Notes: generated from the sequence alone by a model not told the origin. 64,000 nucleotides of DNA from Merluccius polli (GCA_030340625.1 JAOPHQ010000598.1:124001-188000), one strand, 5' to 3'; shown: positions 46,644-58,450, counted from the first letter of the stretch. Made by a program: numbers and translations.

Positions 46644-47258
46644 GTTGTCGTTTGGTTGAAAGTATATGTTTTGATTATGCAAGTTAATTCTCGGGCGGTG
46701 TGTTGTGTCGGTGTCTTCAGCAAACGGCTGTAAAGTGCGGTCATTTTGAAGAGTTTAGTGGGACTTCCGAACAAGTAGCGTTGGCGGGGGGAAAGCAGCC
46801 TATCCCATTATGTAAAAACGTTAAACAGTTCATAGGACACGTGAATAGTGCAACATCTAATGGTTTGAAGACAAGAAAATGGTTTCAGACTGGATCTACT
46901 AATTATTACGCGCTTCACTTTCTGTCCTGTCACTCCCATTTTTTCCTTCTTTTTTTTTCCCGCCTCAACGTCTTCCTTTTTTTCTTTTAGTTTGGGAATA
47001 CTAGTGTGTGTGTGTTTGTTTGTGTTTATCTTCCATCCCAATAAAATCCCAAATTGAAAATGTCATCCTGTCAAAACACCACCGCCACCGCCACAAACCT
47101 AGCCTAGGCCTACAACACCTTATCAAACATGCTCATTTTCTAAATAGGCCCCTTCTCGAAATACTGCTCGCATAATTTGAAGAAGCTCAATTAAAGTGCA
47201 ACCGTGGGTTAGCCGAGTTATAATGTTATTATTTTTGTTCAAATGGTTTGACTTGCAG

Positions 47259-47402
47259 CCTCCGATGAAGACATCCTCAAGGGCAAACAGTCCCTCAGGG
47301 GTCAAGGGCTGGCCAATCAGAACTCAGAGAGTGACGTCTTCTCGGACGGAGACGACGACACGCTGTCATCCCTGGAGGAGAAGGACTTGGAGAATTTATC
47401 AG
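47259..47402 (+). CDS. lrba: lrba coding exon (144 bp), acidic linker before PH-BEACH
   Basis: It completes an alanine (G|CC), then reads SDEDILKGKQSLRGQGLANQ, NSESDVFSDGDDDTLSSLEE and KDLENLS, ending with one base of a glycine codon. DEDI..KGKQS, NQNSE, GDDDTLSS and EKDLENL agree with LRBA as I recall it; NBEA has a clearly different linker here. The acidic, low-complexity character suggests a flexible linker. Acceptor TTGCAG; donor CAG|GTAGCT. Confidence 0.96.
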
Positions 47403-48930
47403 GTAGCTATATCTATATATAAATATATCTCTATATGTATATATATGGGCCTCCACGGTGTCCTGTACTTTAACGTCGCCGCTCCGGACAATATCTGTGA
47501 ATTATATGCGTCATTTATTTCCTCCCCTTTTAGGCCATTGCCGTTTATCAGCCGTGTAGGTCTGTATTATCGCGAGAACACGTCGAGGTTTATGTCGCGC
47601 GATTACGAGCGTCTAACCCCCCCCCCCCCCCCCCCCCCCAGTGGAGTTGGTTTGCTCCGTGCAGCCCGGGTCAAACCACCTCGTCACCTCGTATCATGCA
47701 ATAACACTGTCTCTTTTAGGGTTGAAAAATGTTGGATTAAAAAGTGGTTTAGCCCAGCTCCAAATAGACACGTTTCCCCGTTTCTCGGGCCGCTTTTTAA
47801 TATCCTCAGTGATAATGGACTATTCGAATATAAGGCCTGCCGCTAATCCGATTACCGCCATCACCCCCTAAAACCTGCGGGTTTTATTTTTCCGCGATAT
47901 GACTAAAATGCATAATTGAGCGTAAGAATGTCATTAAGCTGTTAACGCCACCGTGCGAGGTCATGGGATTAAAGTTCAGTCTTTTTTTTCACCCAGATAT
48001 TTAAAAAAATTAATAAAATAGGCCTAGATGTAGGCCTAGTTTTATTCTTGCGCAAAATCTCGCTATATCTGGCTCTGACGCAATGGTCAGCTTGGCTCCC
48101 CCCCCCCAGCGCCAGATAGGACTGGGAGGGGAGGGGGGTAGACCCGGTCCGGTCGGACTGCAGACTGGATATTTGTGTTAAATCCGTCGGAACCGTAACG
48201 GTTTGCTCCGATCAGCCAGCGTGCACGCATGCATGCATGCATGCATGGCTTGGACACATCTGCACAACACACACACACAATGTGCAGCCGTGCAGCAGCA
48301 GCATGCAGGGAGCTACCCCCCCCCCCCCCCCCCCCCCCCCCTTGAGCCGCTCCTCATTGTCATACTGGCATGAATTAAGACGGATGAGAGATTAAACAGA
48401 CCTTTTCCAGCAATAGCCCGCAATCACACACACACTGATTGACAGTTTATTCCGTCTGACGGATACACCCCTCAGCAGTCCGCCAGGTTAGTATTTGGGG
48501 CTATAAGCTATCCATATTTATATATATTTATTTCCCTTACAGGCTGTAAGGGAAATAAGACATCAGCCGTATTGTTTGGAAAGTCCCGTGTTGTGGACAC
48601 GTGCCGCTTCATTAATTAAATCCTTATGCGTTGATTGTGCCGCAGTGCGCGTTTTGGGATCAATAGGCTGTAATAAGTTAAAATAAATTAAAATAAGTCG
48701 CCTTTACCCTATTTTAAGTTAAGGCCGTCGGTTATCCCCGTCATTAAACGCCATTATTTCCCGGAATAAGCTTTCATTGTAAGACCTTCAATTGGGAGTC
48801 GACGTGTGCCGTTTCGTTTTCACTCGTTTCTCTATGTTTTAATGTGTATGTGTAACGTATAAAGGCCTACGGTACAGGTTTATATCCAGGCTGAGTGTTT
48901 GGCCCCTGCGGCCCGTGTCTCCGTTTGCAG
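47403..48930 (+). other. lrba: lrba intron (1.5 kb)
   Basis: GT-AG intron, phase 1, with no gene. It has poly-C tracts at 47617-47639 and 48317-48341 and an ATGC tetranucleotide run at about 48229-48248. A perfect PBX-MEIS composite motif TGATTGACAG lies at 48436-48445 in non-repetitive DNA (48345-48880). Confidence 0.8.
48436..48445 (+). promoter_or_regulatory. PBX-MEIS composite motif
   Basis: TGATTGACAG is the exact consensus bound by PBX-MEIS/PREP heterodimers. It lies in unique sequence about 2.3 kb from the end of mab21l2, whose eye and brain expression depends on homeodomain factors. Function here is inference. Confidence 0.35.
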
Positions 48931-49067
48931 GGCCGGTGAACCTGACGACCAGCGCCCAGCTGGTGGCCCCCGCCGCGGTGCTGAGGGGCACACTGTCCAT
49001 CACCCCCTCCGAGGTCTACTTCGAGGTGGACGAGGACGAGGCCGGCTTCAGGGCCGCAGACCCCAAG
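48931..49067 (+). CDS. lrba: lrba coding exon (137 bp), start of PH-like domain
   Basis: It completes a glycine (G|GG), then reads PVNLTTSAQLVAPAAVLRGT, LSITPSEVYFEVDEDEAGFR and AADPK, ending in phase 0. This is the N-terminal beta-strand region of the PH-like domain that packs against the BEACH domain (pattern LVAP...GTLS.T...YFEVDE). The acceptor is TTTGCAG and the donor AAG|GTAAGA, both near consensus. The remaining PH, BEACH and WD40 exons lie beyond the window. The tail EAGFRAADPK is more divergent than I expect for LRBA (usually FKKIDPK). Confidence 0.96.
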
Positions 49068-49120
49068 GTAAGACCCCCCCACCGACCTCAAATGAATGAA
49101 TGAATGAATGAATGAATACA

Positions 49121-49142
49121 CTACCCCCCCCCCCCCCCCCCC
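49121..49142. repeat. Poly-C homopolymer after an (AATG)n run
   Basis: AATG repeats at about 49092-49117 followed by about 22 C residues, just inside the intron after the last lrba exon. Confidence 0.9.
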
Positions 49143-49365
49143 ATAGGCCTGCTCTAACCTAAGGGATGAGCTTTCACTGCAACCGATGGACACAGTATTG
49201 ACTGCTTTTTAAAATTTTATTATTAATTAATTAACAGCCGTTTTTTGTTTTTTTTAATCGCAAATTTAGTAAGAATTCACGTGTTTGTTTGTTGTTGTTT
49301 TTTTACAAGAATTTGAAAATGACAGCATTTGCCTTTTTTTTTTAAATTTAGGTAGCCTGAAAGTA

Positions 49366-49367
<2 letters not shown>

Positions 49368-49431
<64 letters not shown>
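49368..49431. repeat. (CA)n microsatellite
   Basis: CA run of about 62 bp. Confidence 0.95.
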
Positions 49432-49433
<2 letters not shown>

Positions 49434-49733
49434 CTTTAAGTTAGGCTATTATTAGGCCTGCTTTATTTTCTTATGGGCTTATATTCTTAGCGCCTATTTT
49501 ATGGTTTGGGAAAATATAGCCTACGTGGCCATTTGGGCTGATATGGTATTTAAACATTCGGCTACTAAAAATATAGCCCAAATAATTGAAAATAAATTAA
49601 CATGCATATTTGAGATAATAAATCAAATATGTAAAACACCGAAAATGCCCTGAAAATATATTGGTCTTAAAGGCTATTAAACCTAAACCCTGCAACTTAT
49701 TATTTTTTAAATAATAGGCCTATACTAGTACTA

Positions 49734-49765
49734 CTAATAATAATAATATTAATAATAATAATTAT
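49734..49765. repeat. (AAT)n-rich tract
   Basis: Interrupted AAT repeats. Confidence 0.8.
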
Positions 49766-50551
49766 AACAATATCCTAATAATAGTAATATCCTCATAATT
49801 ATAGGCCTAATAATAACGTGCATTTAAAATGTGTTGTCCTTTATCCATTCCTCACGACATTGTTTGAAATAAATGTAATAACTTTAGGGTGGGCTGACCT
49901 ACAGGTGGTCTATTTTGGTGTTGACATTCATCCGGCCAATTGAACATGCAGGGTAGGCCTGTGGAAGTTGAACACGGGTGGATTCACGCATTACGCCTAT
50001 AGGCTGGGTTTTTTAATTGACTATTCGAATTTGCATTACTTTTTTTTAATCCTCCGTAAAAGCTGTTACAAGGGATGCATCAGTGGCCCACAAGAAGAGT
50101 TGAGCTCTGCACATTTTAACAACGTTTCCCATACAGACCAATGAATTTGTGTGTTTTTTTAGTTAAATGAAATGGGCAGTGTCCTTATCAGTTACAAAGT
50201 GATGTACAATATTTTATCGAATTGGGGTCATAATATGTCAAGACACATGGCCAAGTGTGTAATGTTATTTACAACGTTTTATTAACATGTCATTTTAAAT
50301 CACATAATGTAAAATGTCAACTTGGCACACTACATTTTTTTATCCTTTCATTTAAAGATTTTTGTGCATATACTTAAATAAAACGTTTCTTCACTTCGTG
50401 AAAACAATTGAAAAACGAGACCTAAACGTGAACACATTTAGCCGAAAAATGTACCTTGCCTTGCAGCCGCCAAGCGTGTCCGTTCTGCGAAAAGACGCGT
50501 ACCGACATTGACTCCGAGGTCACCGTTCACTTTTCTCGGGGGTCATTTTTC

Positions 50552-50573
50552 TTTATTTGAATTTTTCTTTATT
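50552..50573 (-). promoter_or_regulatory. mab21l2: Two polyadenylation signals for mab21l2
   Basis: On the minus strand AATAAA occurs at 50573-50568 and again at 50557-50552, about 146 and 162 bases past the stop codon. They are the nearest canonical signals and would give a short 3' UTR of roughly 170-190 nt. Longer alternatives downstream cannot be excluded. Confidence 0.55.
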
Positions 50574-50718
50574 TACTTTTTTTCTTTTTCTTTTTTTTGT
50601 AGCCTTTACGGACGTGACGACCAAGTCCACCCTCCTCGTCGTCCTCCCCGCCCCCCCCCAAAAAAACCCTCCCAAAAACCAAAAAAAGAAATGTCTATAG
50701 GCCCTATAATCAATTAAT

Positions 50719-51798
50719 TTATAACTTGTCCAAACTTTTGGCGTTGGTGAGGATCTCCCTCGCCAGCCTCCACGTCTGCTTGGCCGCCGCCTCCAGCGCG
50801 GAGTGCGGCTTCCCCTGAAACAGGTCCAAGTTGGGCAGGAAGTAGTGCGGGCAGCGGCGGCACTGCAGACACGAGATGAGCTGCAGCAGGATCCCGTTCA
50901 GCCGGTCCCCGAGGCACGACTCGTCCCAGTCCGACTCCCGCGGGTGCTTCTCGCACTCGTACGACACCAGAGACTTCATGTGGTAGTTGTTGAGCGGCTG
51001 ACCGGGCAGCTCCAGGTGGCGGTCCCGCAGGGTCTTCAGCACCGAGAGGCACTTCTTCCTGCAGCCGCCCAGCAGCAGGCGGTTCTCCGCCTCGGCGAAC
51101 TGCAGCACCCACGCGTCGCTCTCCGCCGAGCTCTGCTTGCCGTTCAGCGAGTAGCACTCCTTGGAGAGCAGGTTGAACCCCTCCGCCTTCACCTCCGCGA
51201 CCCGGTTCGGCCCGGGCCACGGGATGTGGGGCAGGGGCCAGTGCGCGGCGCTGCGGGGCCAGATGCCCGTGCACTTGAACGCCGGCGTGATCTGCACCAC
51301 GTAGCGGTCGCGGATGCGCAGCTTCACCTCGCTGGTGTCCGCCACCATCTTCACCACGTCGCGGTAGCTGCACTTGTCCACCGCCTGCGCCACCAGCGTC
51401 TGGAAGCGGGAGCGGATCTTGCGCGCCGACAGGTAACCCGACGCGGTGATGAACTCCACCCACAGGGACATGCTGCGCTTGCGGCCGTCGCTCAGCTTCA
51501 GCACCGCGCATCCCGGCAGCGAGCCGTCGTCCACGAAGTTGAAGACCCCCATCTGGTTGAGATAGAGGACCACCTCGAACTCCGTGGGCGAGGTGACCTC
51601 CAGGCCCTCGAAGCGGTTGTCCATCTCGCTCAGGGAGCTGATGAAGCGCGGCTCCTGCACCTCCACCTCCTTCAGCACGTCCGACACCACCTTGCACACC
51701 TCGCGGATGGTCTTGGCGATGGCCGCCTTGCGCGTCTGGCACCGCTCGTTGTAGTACTTGTTGAGCTGGTAGACCAGCTTGGCCTGCGTCGCGATCAT
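50719..51798 (-). CDS. mab21l2: Mab-21-like protein, 359 aa, nested in an lrba intron
   Basis: This is a complete single-exon gene whose 359 codons equal the usual length of vertebrate MAB21L1/MAB21L2. The ATG at 51798 has A at -3 and is the first in-frame ATG after a stop (51876-51874). The protein has the Mab-21 nucleotidyltransferase-like fold shared with cGAS. The SPTEFEVVLYL segment (residues 70-80) sits where cGAS-like enzymes carry their GS and acidic residues. GIWPRSAAHWPLPHIPWPGP (178-197) and the cysteine-rich CLQCRRCPHYFLPNLDLF segment (310-327) follow. E49, R51 and R247, positions altered in human MAB21L2 eye disease, are all intact. The family is nuclear and cytoplasmic and needed for eye, brain and limb development; its activity is unresolved. 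Position inside lrba indicates mab21l2. Residues mix L1-type and L2-type states, so the paralogue name rests on synteny. Confidence 0.93.
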   Translation of the reverse strand: MIATQAKLVYQLNKYYNERCQTRKAAIAKTIREVCKVVSDVLKEVEVQEPRFISSLSEMDNRFEGLEVTSPTEFEVVLYLNQMGVFNFVDDGSLPGCAVLKLSDGRKRSMSLWVEFITASGYLSARKIRSRFQTLVAQAVDKCSYRDVVKMVADTSEVKLRIRDRYVVQITPAFKCTGIWPRSAAHWPLPHIPWPGPNRVAEVKAEGFNLLSKECYSLNGKQSSAESDAWVLQFAEAENRLLLGGCRKKCLSVLKTLRDRHLELPGQPLNNYHMKSLVSYECEKHPRESDWDESCLGDRLNGILLQLISCLQCRRCPHYFLPNLDLFQGKPHSALEAAAKQTWRLAREILTNAKSLDKL

Positions 51799-52299
51799 GT
51801 TGGGGCAGAGGAGCGGGTCCGCGCTGCTGTACACCGCGGCGGAGTCGGCGCAGTAGGTTGACGGATCCAATGCTTACCGGTCAAGCCCAGAGGCAAAATT
51901 GCTTCCCCGGAAAAAGAAAAATATGTATGATCAAAGTTTCCTCTTTTTTTCCCCCTATCGCCTGTTTCGCAGCGGATGGACGTCAGTTGCGAGAAGGGGG
52001 AGGAGGAGGAGGAGGAAGCGGATAGGGATGCGACGCAATAGCCCTCTCACACACTCTCTCGCTCTCTCTCTATACCGAGTATTTTGTCCGCAACAAAAAA
52101 GAAAATGTTTCGTCTTCTTCTTTTTCTTCTTCCCCCCCACCCCAAAAGTGTTTTTCCTCACCCTCCTCACCCACCACCCACCTCCACCCCATCCACGGTG
52201 TCTCTCTCTCTGTATCACACACACCGTCCGGGAGCGATCATTTCCTCCTTCCTCCTCCTTATCGGGATGCGCAACAAACTATAGTTAGTCTCTCGCTTT

Positions 52300-52366
52300 C
52301 GCCTCTCTCTCTCTCCTCTCTCTCTCTCTTGGTCTCTCTCTCTCTCTGTGTCTCTCTCTCTCCTTG
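52300..52366. repeat. CT-rich repeat
   Basis: Interrupted CT blocks in the mab21l2 upstream region. Confidence 0.85.
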
Positions 52367-52524
52367 CGGTCCAGGCGTTTTCCTCCCTCAGCTGTGTGTG
52401 CAGGACCCTGTGTAGTTTATGAATGGTCCCTGGGCCAGAAGGGAAAAGGGGGCCGGCCTCCCCTCCTGCAATCACAGACGGAGCTGTCAGTGCAGGCAGC
52501 CAATCAGAGCCGAGGACGGACCAT

Positions 52525-52565
52525 CCCGTCCATCCTGGTCCGTCCCGTCCGTCCTGTCCGTCCTC
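52525..52565. repeat. Degenerate GTCCGTCC repeat
   Basis: Repeats of CCGTCCGTCC/CTGTCC type about 730-770 bp upstream of the mab21l2 start codon. Confidence 0.7.
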
Positions 52566-53076
52566 GGACCCGCAGGAATGGGTTTTTTAGCTCCCCAGAA
52601 GCTGGGTTGCGCGGAGCTGTCCGGTGCTCCTCTCCTCTCTCTCCCCCCCCCTCCCCCCCCCCTCCTATCCTCCCCCCTCAGGTCGATAGGAGATCATCAG
52701 CTTTGGTGTTATTTAATATTTTATTATATTTTTCTTCTTCTTCTTCTTCTTACTCTGTGTTCACGCCTGCGGTAGTTTATATTTGGCACCATTTTTTCCC
52801 TCCACAGTTTTGCTGGTTTGTCAGGTGCGTAAAAAGGCGCAAAGGAGGGTGGATTTAAAACGCGACCACTATAGGCTACTACCTGCTGATGGGCAGTTTA
52901 TTTTTTTATATATATTTTTTATTTGTTTGTGTTTTGACCTTTCCCTAGTGGTATTTCAGTTGTGTTTCTGGTTTTCTTACTGTTTTTTTGTGCAAGTTGT
53001 TATATGCAGTAGGCGTATCTATTGCAACGCTCGTTTCTTCTTCATTTCTATTAAACTCATTTGCATGCTATTGGGC

Positions 53077-53079
<3 letters not shown>

Positions 53080-53158
<79 letters not shown>
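53080..53158. repeat. Long (TA)n array
   Basis: About 78 bp of pure TA. Confidence 0.95.
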
Positions 53159-53162
<4 letters not shown>

Positions 53163-53721
53163 CAGCTTTTTGGGCAGTTGTTAATTGTCCCTCGTGGTGG
53201 ATGATCTCCAATCAATTACTGCAACGGATCATGTGTGTAACAAGTGGGAATTGCAGCGTTTCTATTTTTTATTAACAAAAGGAACAATTAAGATAAGTAT
53301 TCATGCAGGTTGTATTTTTTAAATATACTACTTTTGTGCAATTATAAGCCTATTGGCCTGATGGGAGAATATATTACTGCCCCGCTATATTGGATAACTT
53401 TACTGCACCTGCAGTTTACGCCCTGAAAAATCCCAATATCTTCATAAATCCCAGGATTTATATCTGAGTTAATGCCTAATATCTGAGTTTATTCTGAATT
53501 CATATTTGTGATTACAATTATTCAAATATTCCGTAAACGCACGTCAATAGCCGATACAGCGCTTAGCAGGAGCAAACCGTGTCGATGCTGAATAATTGAA
53601 GTCCTGGGGGGTGAGGGATGGGTGGGAGGGGGGGAGGGGGGGGTGGTTGTTCTGACTTTGTAATTGGAGTCCCCTTATCACCCCGGACTTCATGTTTGGT
53701 GCCTTAAAAAGCCGTCACTTG

Positions 53722-53822
<101 letters not shown>

Positions 53823-54966
53823 GAGGCACGCACGCGCAGAGATGCGCGCAATGGAGAGGGACGGGTGGGTGAGAGAGAGGGAGAGAGAGAGACGGCGACA
53901 CCGTCAGCCAATGTGTAAAATAAGCGCGTATGGAGACCATGGCGAACTACTGACTGAACATATGCGCCTTTGACGCAATTGTCATTCTGCGTTTTTCGGT
54001 ATTTTGGCATCTTAGTCTCTTGTGTTGGACATCAGCAGGCCTGTTAACACGCGTTACGGTCGCCCCGTTGTGCTGAATAAATGACAGCAGAGCCACTGGT
54101 TTAACTCAGGCTGGTTTAACTGGTTGTAATGGGTCTCCAACTGGTCGCGGGTTTAAAACAAATAGCGAGCAGCGGTTATTGTAATAGCCGTGCGTAATGG
54201 TAAATGCGGGGGGATAAAGACGCACATTATGAGTGAACGAACAGCTTCTCGTTTACGTCGTCGCATATTTTGTTTTATGCTTAAAATGTAATGAAATTAA
54301 ATTGCGTAAATTAGATTAATTATCTCTTATATGAATATTAATTAAATTGAAATGGTATTAGTCTGATGTCGTTGTATGGGCCAGCCTAGTTTTGTGATGT
54401 TTTATTGCCTACAAGTAGGCCAGGCCTAATTGAATAGGCCTACTTACTAACACAACTGTGCCAACATTAAAAATAAAATCTACCGTTTTTTGGCCGTGAT
54501 TAATGAATTGAAAGTGAAAGGCATATTATTATAACGTTGTTATAGGCAAATTGCGATTTTTAAATCAATTGCATATAAATTGCCTATTTCATGCATTATG
54601 TCCTAAAAGTTAGAGGACATCTTTTGAATTTTGCACTTCAGTTAATTACAGTCATTGGGAATTAATTAACAGCACATTTGAAATAATGTGTGCTTAGCGT
54701 TATTTATTTAATGTGGCTGGTCGTTGTACACAGAGGACAGCATGTTGCCTCTGGTGAGGGGAAGTTATGGTGTTTTACATGTAGCAGTGGGCCATGTGAT
54801 CCCTTTGGTTTACCACCACGTCTCCAGCACACATGGAGCTCAGGGGGAAATGATAGTTATTATCAAAATTTGTTTTACAATAAATATAAAATTTGAATAA
54901 TTGTTGGGCATCTCTCTAGCTCTTTATTATACGGCAATTGGTTTAATAAGTCGATCAGTAGAGGCT

Positions 54967-55072
<106 letters not shown>

Positions 55073-55502
55073 AGTCACAGGACTTATGTTTCCCGTCTTG
55101 CTATACAGTATTTCCCAGGGCCATACAGTGCCCTAGCTATAGAGTTGTGTTAGCGATGCATAGCATCTAAGACATACCATAAGTCTACCAAAAGGGGGGA
55201 AAAAAAGACTGGGTCTTCTCAACCTCTGCGGTGACCAGAAATCGTTTTTTCTTTTTTTTCCCCCTTCCCACCCATTATCTCTTTGAAAAGATCCAGTTTT
55301 ATCTGTGCGGCGTAAATAGCTTGCCTCTGGTTTGTATTGACGAGGAGAGGAGAGGAGACCAGAGACCCGGCGGAGAGCTCTTTGATGTGATGTCTGTGAG
55401 AGGACAGACACACAGACAGACACACACGCACACACACACACTATGGCCAGAACCATGGCCATAGCGATGGCTACCCCTCTGCTGTACTCTCATGTGCTCT
55501 TG

Positions 55503-55505
<3 letters not shown>

Positions 55506-55533
<28 letters not shown>
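55506..55533. repeat. (GT)n microsatellite
   Basis: GT run of about 28 bp; a CA block lies at 55416-55441. Confidence 0.9.
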
Positions 55534-55536
<3 letters not shown>

Positions 55537-56647
55537 TCATGGTGTCATTTCAGCATTTTGCCAGGTGTCCTATATTTAAATCTCTCTCACATGGATCCCA
55601 CATGTCTTCTTGGGTCCCGCCATGTTGTTGTAACGTTCCCTTCCAGCAGTGTTGTTTTAATATAATCCATTACACTACTATAATGGATACTCTTATTTGA
55701 GATAAACACACACTGCGGTCTAGTTTTCCGTCGAGTACTTGCACAACTATACTCGCCACATAATTGACATGATGGTTTGAGAACTATTCCTAAATCATTC
55801 CTATACTATAATCCATTGTGTTTGTGTAAGACACATACAATGTCCGTCTATTTGTAAATCCTTTTTCTATGTCACCCGCAATGATTCACGGCAAAGAATA
55901 CTCTATGATAGAAATTGTCACGAGCCATGTGTGGCTAGTGTGGCGTATGTGACTATTAAGTCTGGTTCCTCCTCGCGCTGCGTTGCGTCTGCGGAGGAAC
56001 CGGCCGTCGCTCTGGACGCGTCGGCGTGAGGCATGGAGGTATTTTCGAGTAGTAACCCCCCCCCGCCTCGGTGTAAATGGCGTCGCCATTTATTCGAGCG
56101 TATTAGAGTAAATCAGCTTTTTTCTTCGCCAACCTTTTGTTGCACGCGAGACGAGAACGCGGGGGTGCGTTCAGGAGCACTTGACGCCGTTAAAAGGCTA
56201 GAAGAGAGAGAAAAAAAAAAAAAAAAAGGTTTATTTTTTTCGCCGTCTTGCGTTTCTTCTTCTGCGTCGGCGTAAGTTCAGGGGGCTTTTCGTAGCTCCG
56301 AGTGAAGGATGGAGGAGGTGTGTGTCAGAGCTATAGGTGCTCTTAGCTGCGGTTAGTGTCTCTTCTCCTCTGGAAACATGATCGCTGCTGGCAACGCGGC
56401 TCCACTGCTGAGCTTCAGGCATGCACGCATACTATGGCATGCACGCACGCACGCACACACACACACACACTGGCCAGAGAGACATGACATTTAGATAGTT
56501 CTGGGCCGCTGTCCCCTGAAGCCCGGATGGACCCAGCTGCTCCTGCCGTAGAAGGCCCAGAGAACATCAGCCGAAGCTACTAATTGCTTGGCAAGGCCCT
56601 GCATCTGCTCTGCAGATCGCAGAACTGATGGTGAAGTCATGGAGCAG

Positions 56648-56648
<1 letters not shown>

Positions 56649-56731
<83 letters not shown>

Positions 56732-56818
56732 TTACGGACTTAATGTCTATGTGTGTGTGTGTGTGTCACTTTGTGTGTTTGTCTGCGTGCACGTGTGTGT
56801 GTGTGTGTGTGTGTGTGT
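56649..56818. repeat. (GT)n, (TGCC)n, (GT)n compound repeat
   Basis: GT at 56649-56697, about eight TGCC units at 56697-56730, then interrupted GT to 56818. Confidence 0.9.
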
Positions 56819-57039
56819 TTGACAGTTGAGTCTCTGTGTTTACACACAACCCATTGATAATCCATGTAGAGTTATTGTTCCGTAATGTACTCCAAGAGAC
56901 TAGCGTTGGCCCATAAATAAGGAAGTGAAATGTTTGAGCCTACGCCCCCCCGATTGGTTGGAGGAAATGAAAGCGCAAAATCTGTTGGAGGATTTTTCCC
57001 TTTGCCCCTCTCAGCGGCTGCCAGCTGCCTGTACATAGG

Positions 57040-57064
57040 GACTTTTTTTTTTTTTTTTTTTTTT
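57040..57064. repeat. Poly-T homopolymer
   Basis: T run of about 22-25 nt. Confidence 0.85.
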
Positions 57065-57462
57065 GAGTAAATGTTCGTCGGTTTAATATTTATATTTCGA
57101 CTCGGAAATATGCGTCCAAATACGCAGCGACTCGGTTAATATAGCATTGTTATGGTACGCGAGTGATTATTTGTTGGCAAAGCTATGCATAGTTTAATGA
57201 TGATGATGTGCCATAAATATCGCGTGTAACCCGATACGTGCCGCACTTCAGCCAACGGTGGATTACTTTTTAATGCTACTCGCTGCAGCTTTTTAAGTAA
57301 GCTATTTGAGTTCGATGTCTTTCTAAAATAGAATGATGGATGGCTGATGAATTGTATGCGACGGTATTTATTCGAAGCCGAGAAAGCCATGTACCCAATT
57401 TGAAATTGTTTATTGTATACCCTGCGCTTCACCGTCCGAGTTTGTATGCACATTCTGCTCAG

Positions 57463-57506
57463 GCACGCACACGCACACGCACACACGCACACGCACACGC
57501 ACACAA
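57463..57506. repeat. (CACACG)-type repeat
   Basis: CA repeats with regular CGCA interruptions. Confidence 0.85.
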
Positions 57507-58315
57507 ACATGTCTACGTCAATGTTTTCTTAGTTCATGTAACAAATCTAACGTATAAACGCTGCGGGCAGATCTGCCTTTTCCAACATGGCCGTGACAGA
57601 TCTGGGCTCCCCCACGCCTCGCACCTTCCACACTGCTCTGATGAAGCTCCTGTTGAGACGGCCGTGTCGGACACACTAATTGGTGGGCTGGTGACATGTG
57701 ACCAGGAGCAGGCATGAATGGATGGGCATTCAGTCGGGAGAAGAGAGAGAGAGAGAAAAAAAAACCAAAAAAAACCCAAGTGTTATGTAGTGACCGGTTC
57801 CATATTGTTAAGCTGTCCCCAAAGTGTCAAACTACTGTGACTACCTCCCCCCCTCTCTCCCCTCCCTCTCCCCCCTCTCCTCTACTGCACCAGCGTCACT
57901 TGGTCGCCAGGGACGACCTTCGGCTGCAGCTGCCAATCAGAAAGAGGCATGGCAGAAAGGGGCCTCTGACAGAGAGAGAGAGGGGAGGGGGAGGTGGTAG
58001 GGGGGGGTCTATTGATTTTCCAGTTAGGGCCTAAGTAGTGTGTGCTATAGGACTAACAGACAGCCGGAGCAGGTATGTCATTATCAATGAGCCCAGGAAA
58101 ACGGATCCCTTCACTCGCACTCATTCATATCTCCCGCCCCTCCCCCACCCCCCCCATCCACCACCTCACCTCCCCCCCACCGCCTCCATCTTCCCTCCTC
58201 GCCATTCCTCCGTCCTCTCCCTCCACTTGCTTCGAATGAATTTCGGGTGGAGGGTCGATAAATCGCTGGAGCAACGCGAGCACAGGGAGAGCGAATGGGA
58301 TGGGCTTGGGTGACC

Positions 58316-58322
58316 CTCTCTC

Positions 58323-58359
<37 letters not shown>

Positions 58360-58400
58360 TTGTTTCTCTCATTTCTTTCTCACGTTCTCGTTTCTCTCTC

Positions 58401-58450
<50 letters not shown>
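58316..58450. repeat. (CT)n array
   Basis: Two CT blocks separated by TTGTTCTTGTTTCTCTCATTT. Confidence 0.9.

Larger units (their letters stand above)
42288..47258 (+). other. lrba: lrba intron (5.0 kb) with a candidate microexon
   Basis: GT-AG intron, phase 1. It contains GT and CA arrays (42540-42573, 45960-46050, 46172-46326, 46608-46641), an AT run (44244-44269), a TTTATTTG-rich low-complexity stretch (42800-42860), a perfect 10-bp hairpin (43051-43077) and a candidate 15-nt exon at 42715-42729. 43080-45950 is largely unique sequence without a gene. Part of it (45480-45960) looks like regulatory DNA. Confidence 0.8.
51799..52570 (-). promoter_or_regulatory. mab21l2: 5' UTR and promoter region of mab21l2
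   Basis: Non-coding sequence upstream of the start. The part nearest the ATG is GC-rich. Then follow a CRE-like GACGTC near 51979-51984, long CT-rich blocks (GA on the coding strand; 52050-52070 and 52300-52366), a CCAAT box inverted relative to the gene (52500-52504) and a degenerate GTCCGTCC repeat (52525-52565). No convincing TATA box is seen. The transcription start cannot be placed; a few hundred bases upstream of the ATG is likely. Confidence 0.4.

Noticed and set aside
50714..51861. Other long open frames over the mab21l2 gene on both strands
   Set aside because: They are shadows of the very GC-rich mab21l2 coding sequence in other frames, with arginine/glycine/histidine-biased composition and no family resemblance.
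51799..51870. 24-residue N-terminal extension of the mab-21-like protein
   Set aside because: The in-frame open stretch reaches back to 51870, but its first codon there is TTG, not ATG, and a stop lies just upstream. The family start at the ATG at 51798 gives the standard 359 residues.
51872..51878. Splice donor (G|GTAAGC) on the minus strand in the mab21l2 5' UTR
   Set aside because: Any intron starting there would have to end before the ATG at 51798, leaving fewer than 80 bases. That is too short, and the family is typically intronless in the coding region.
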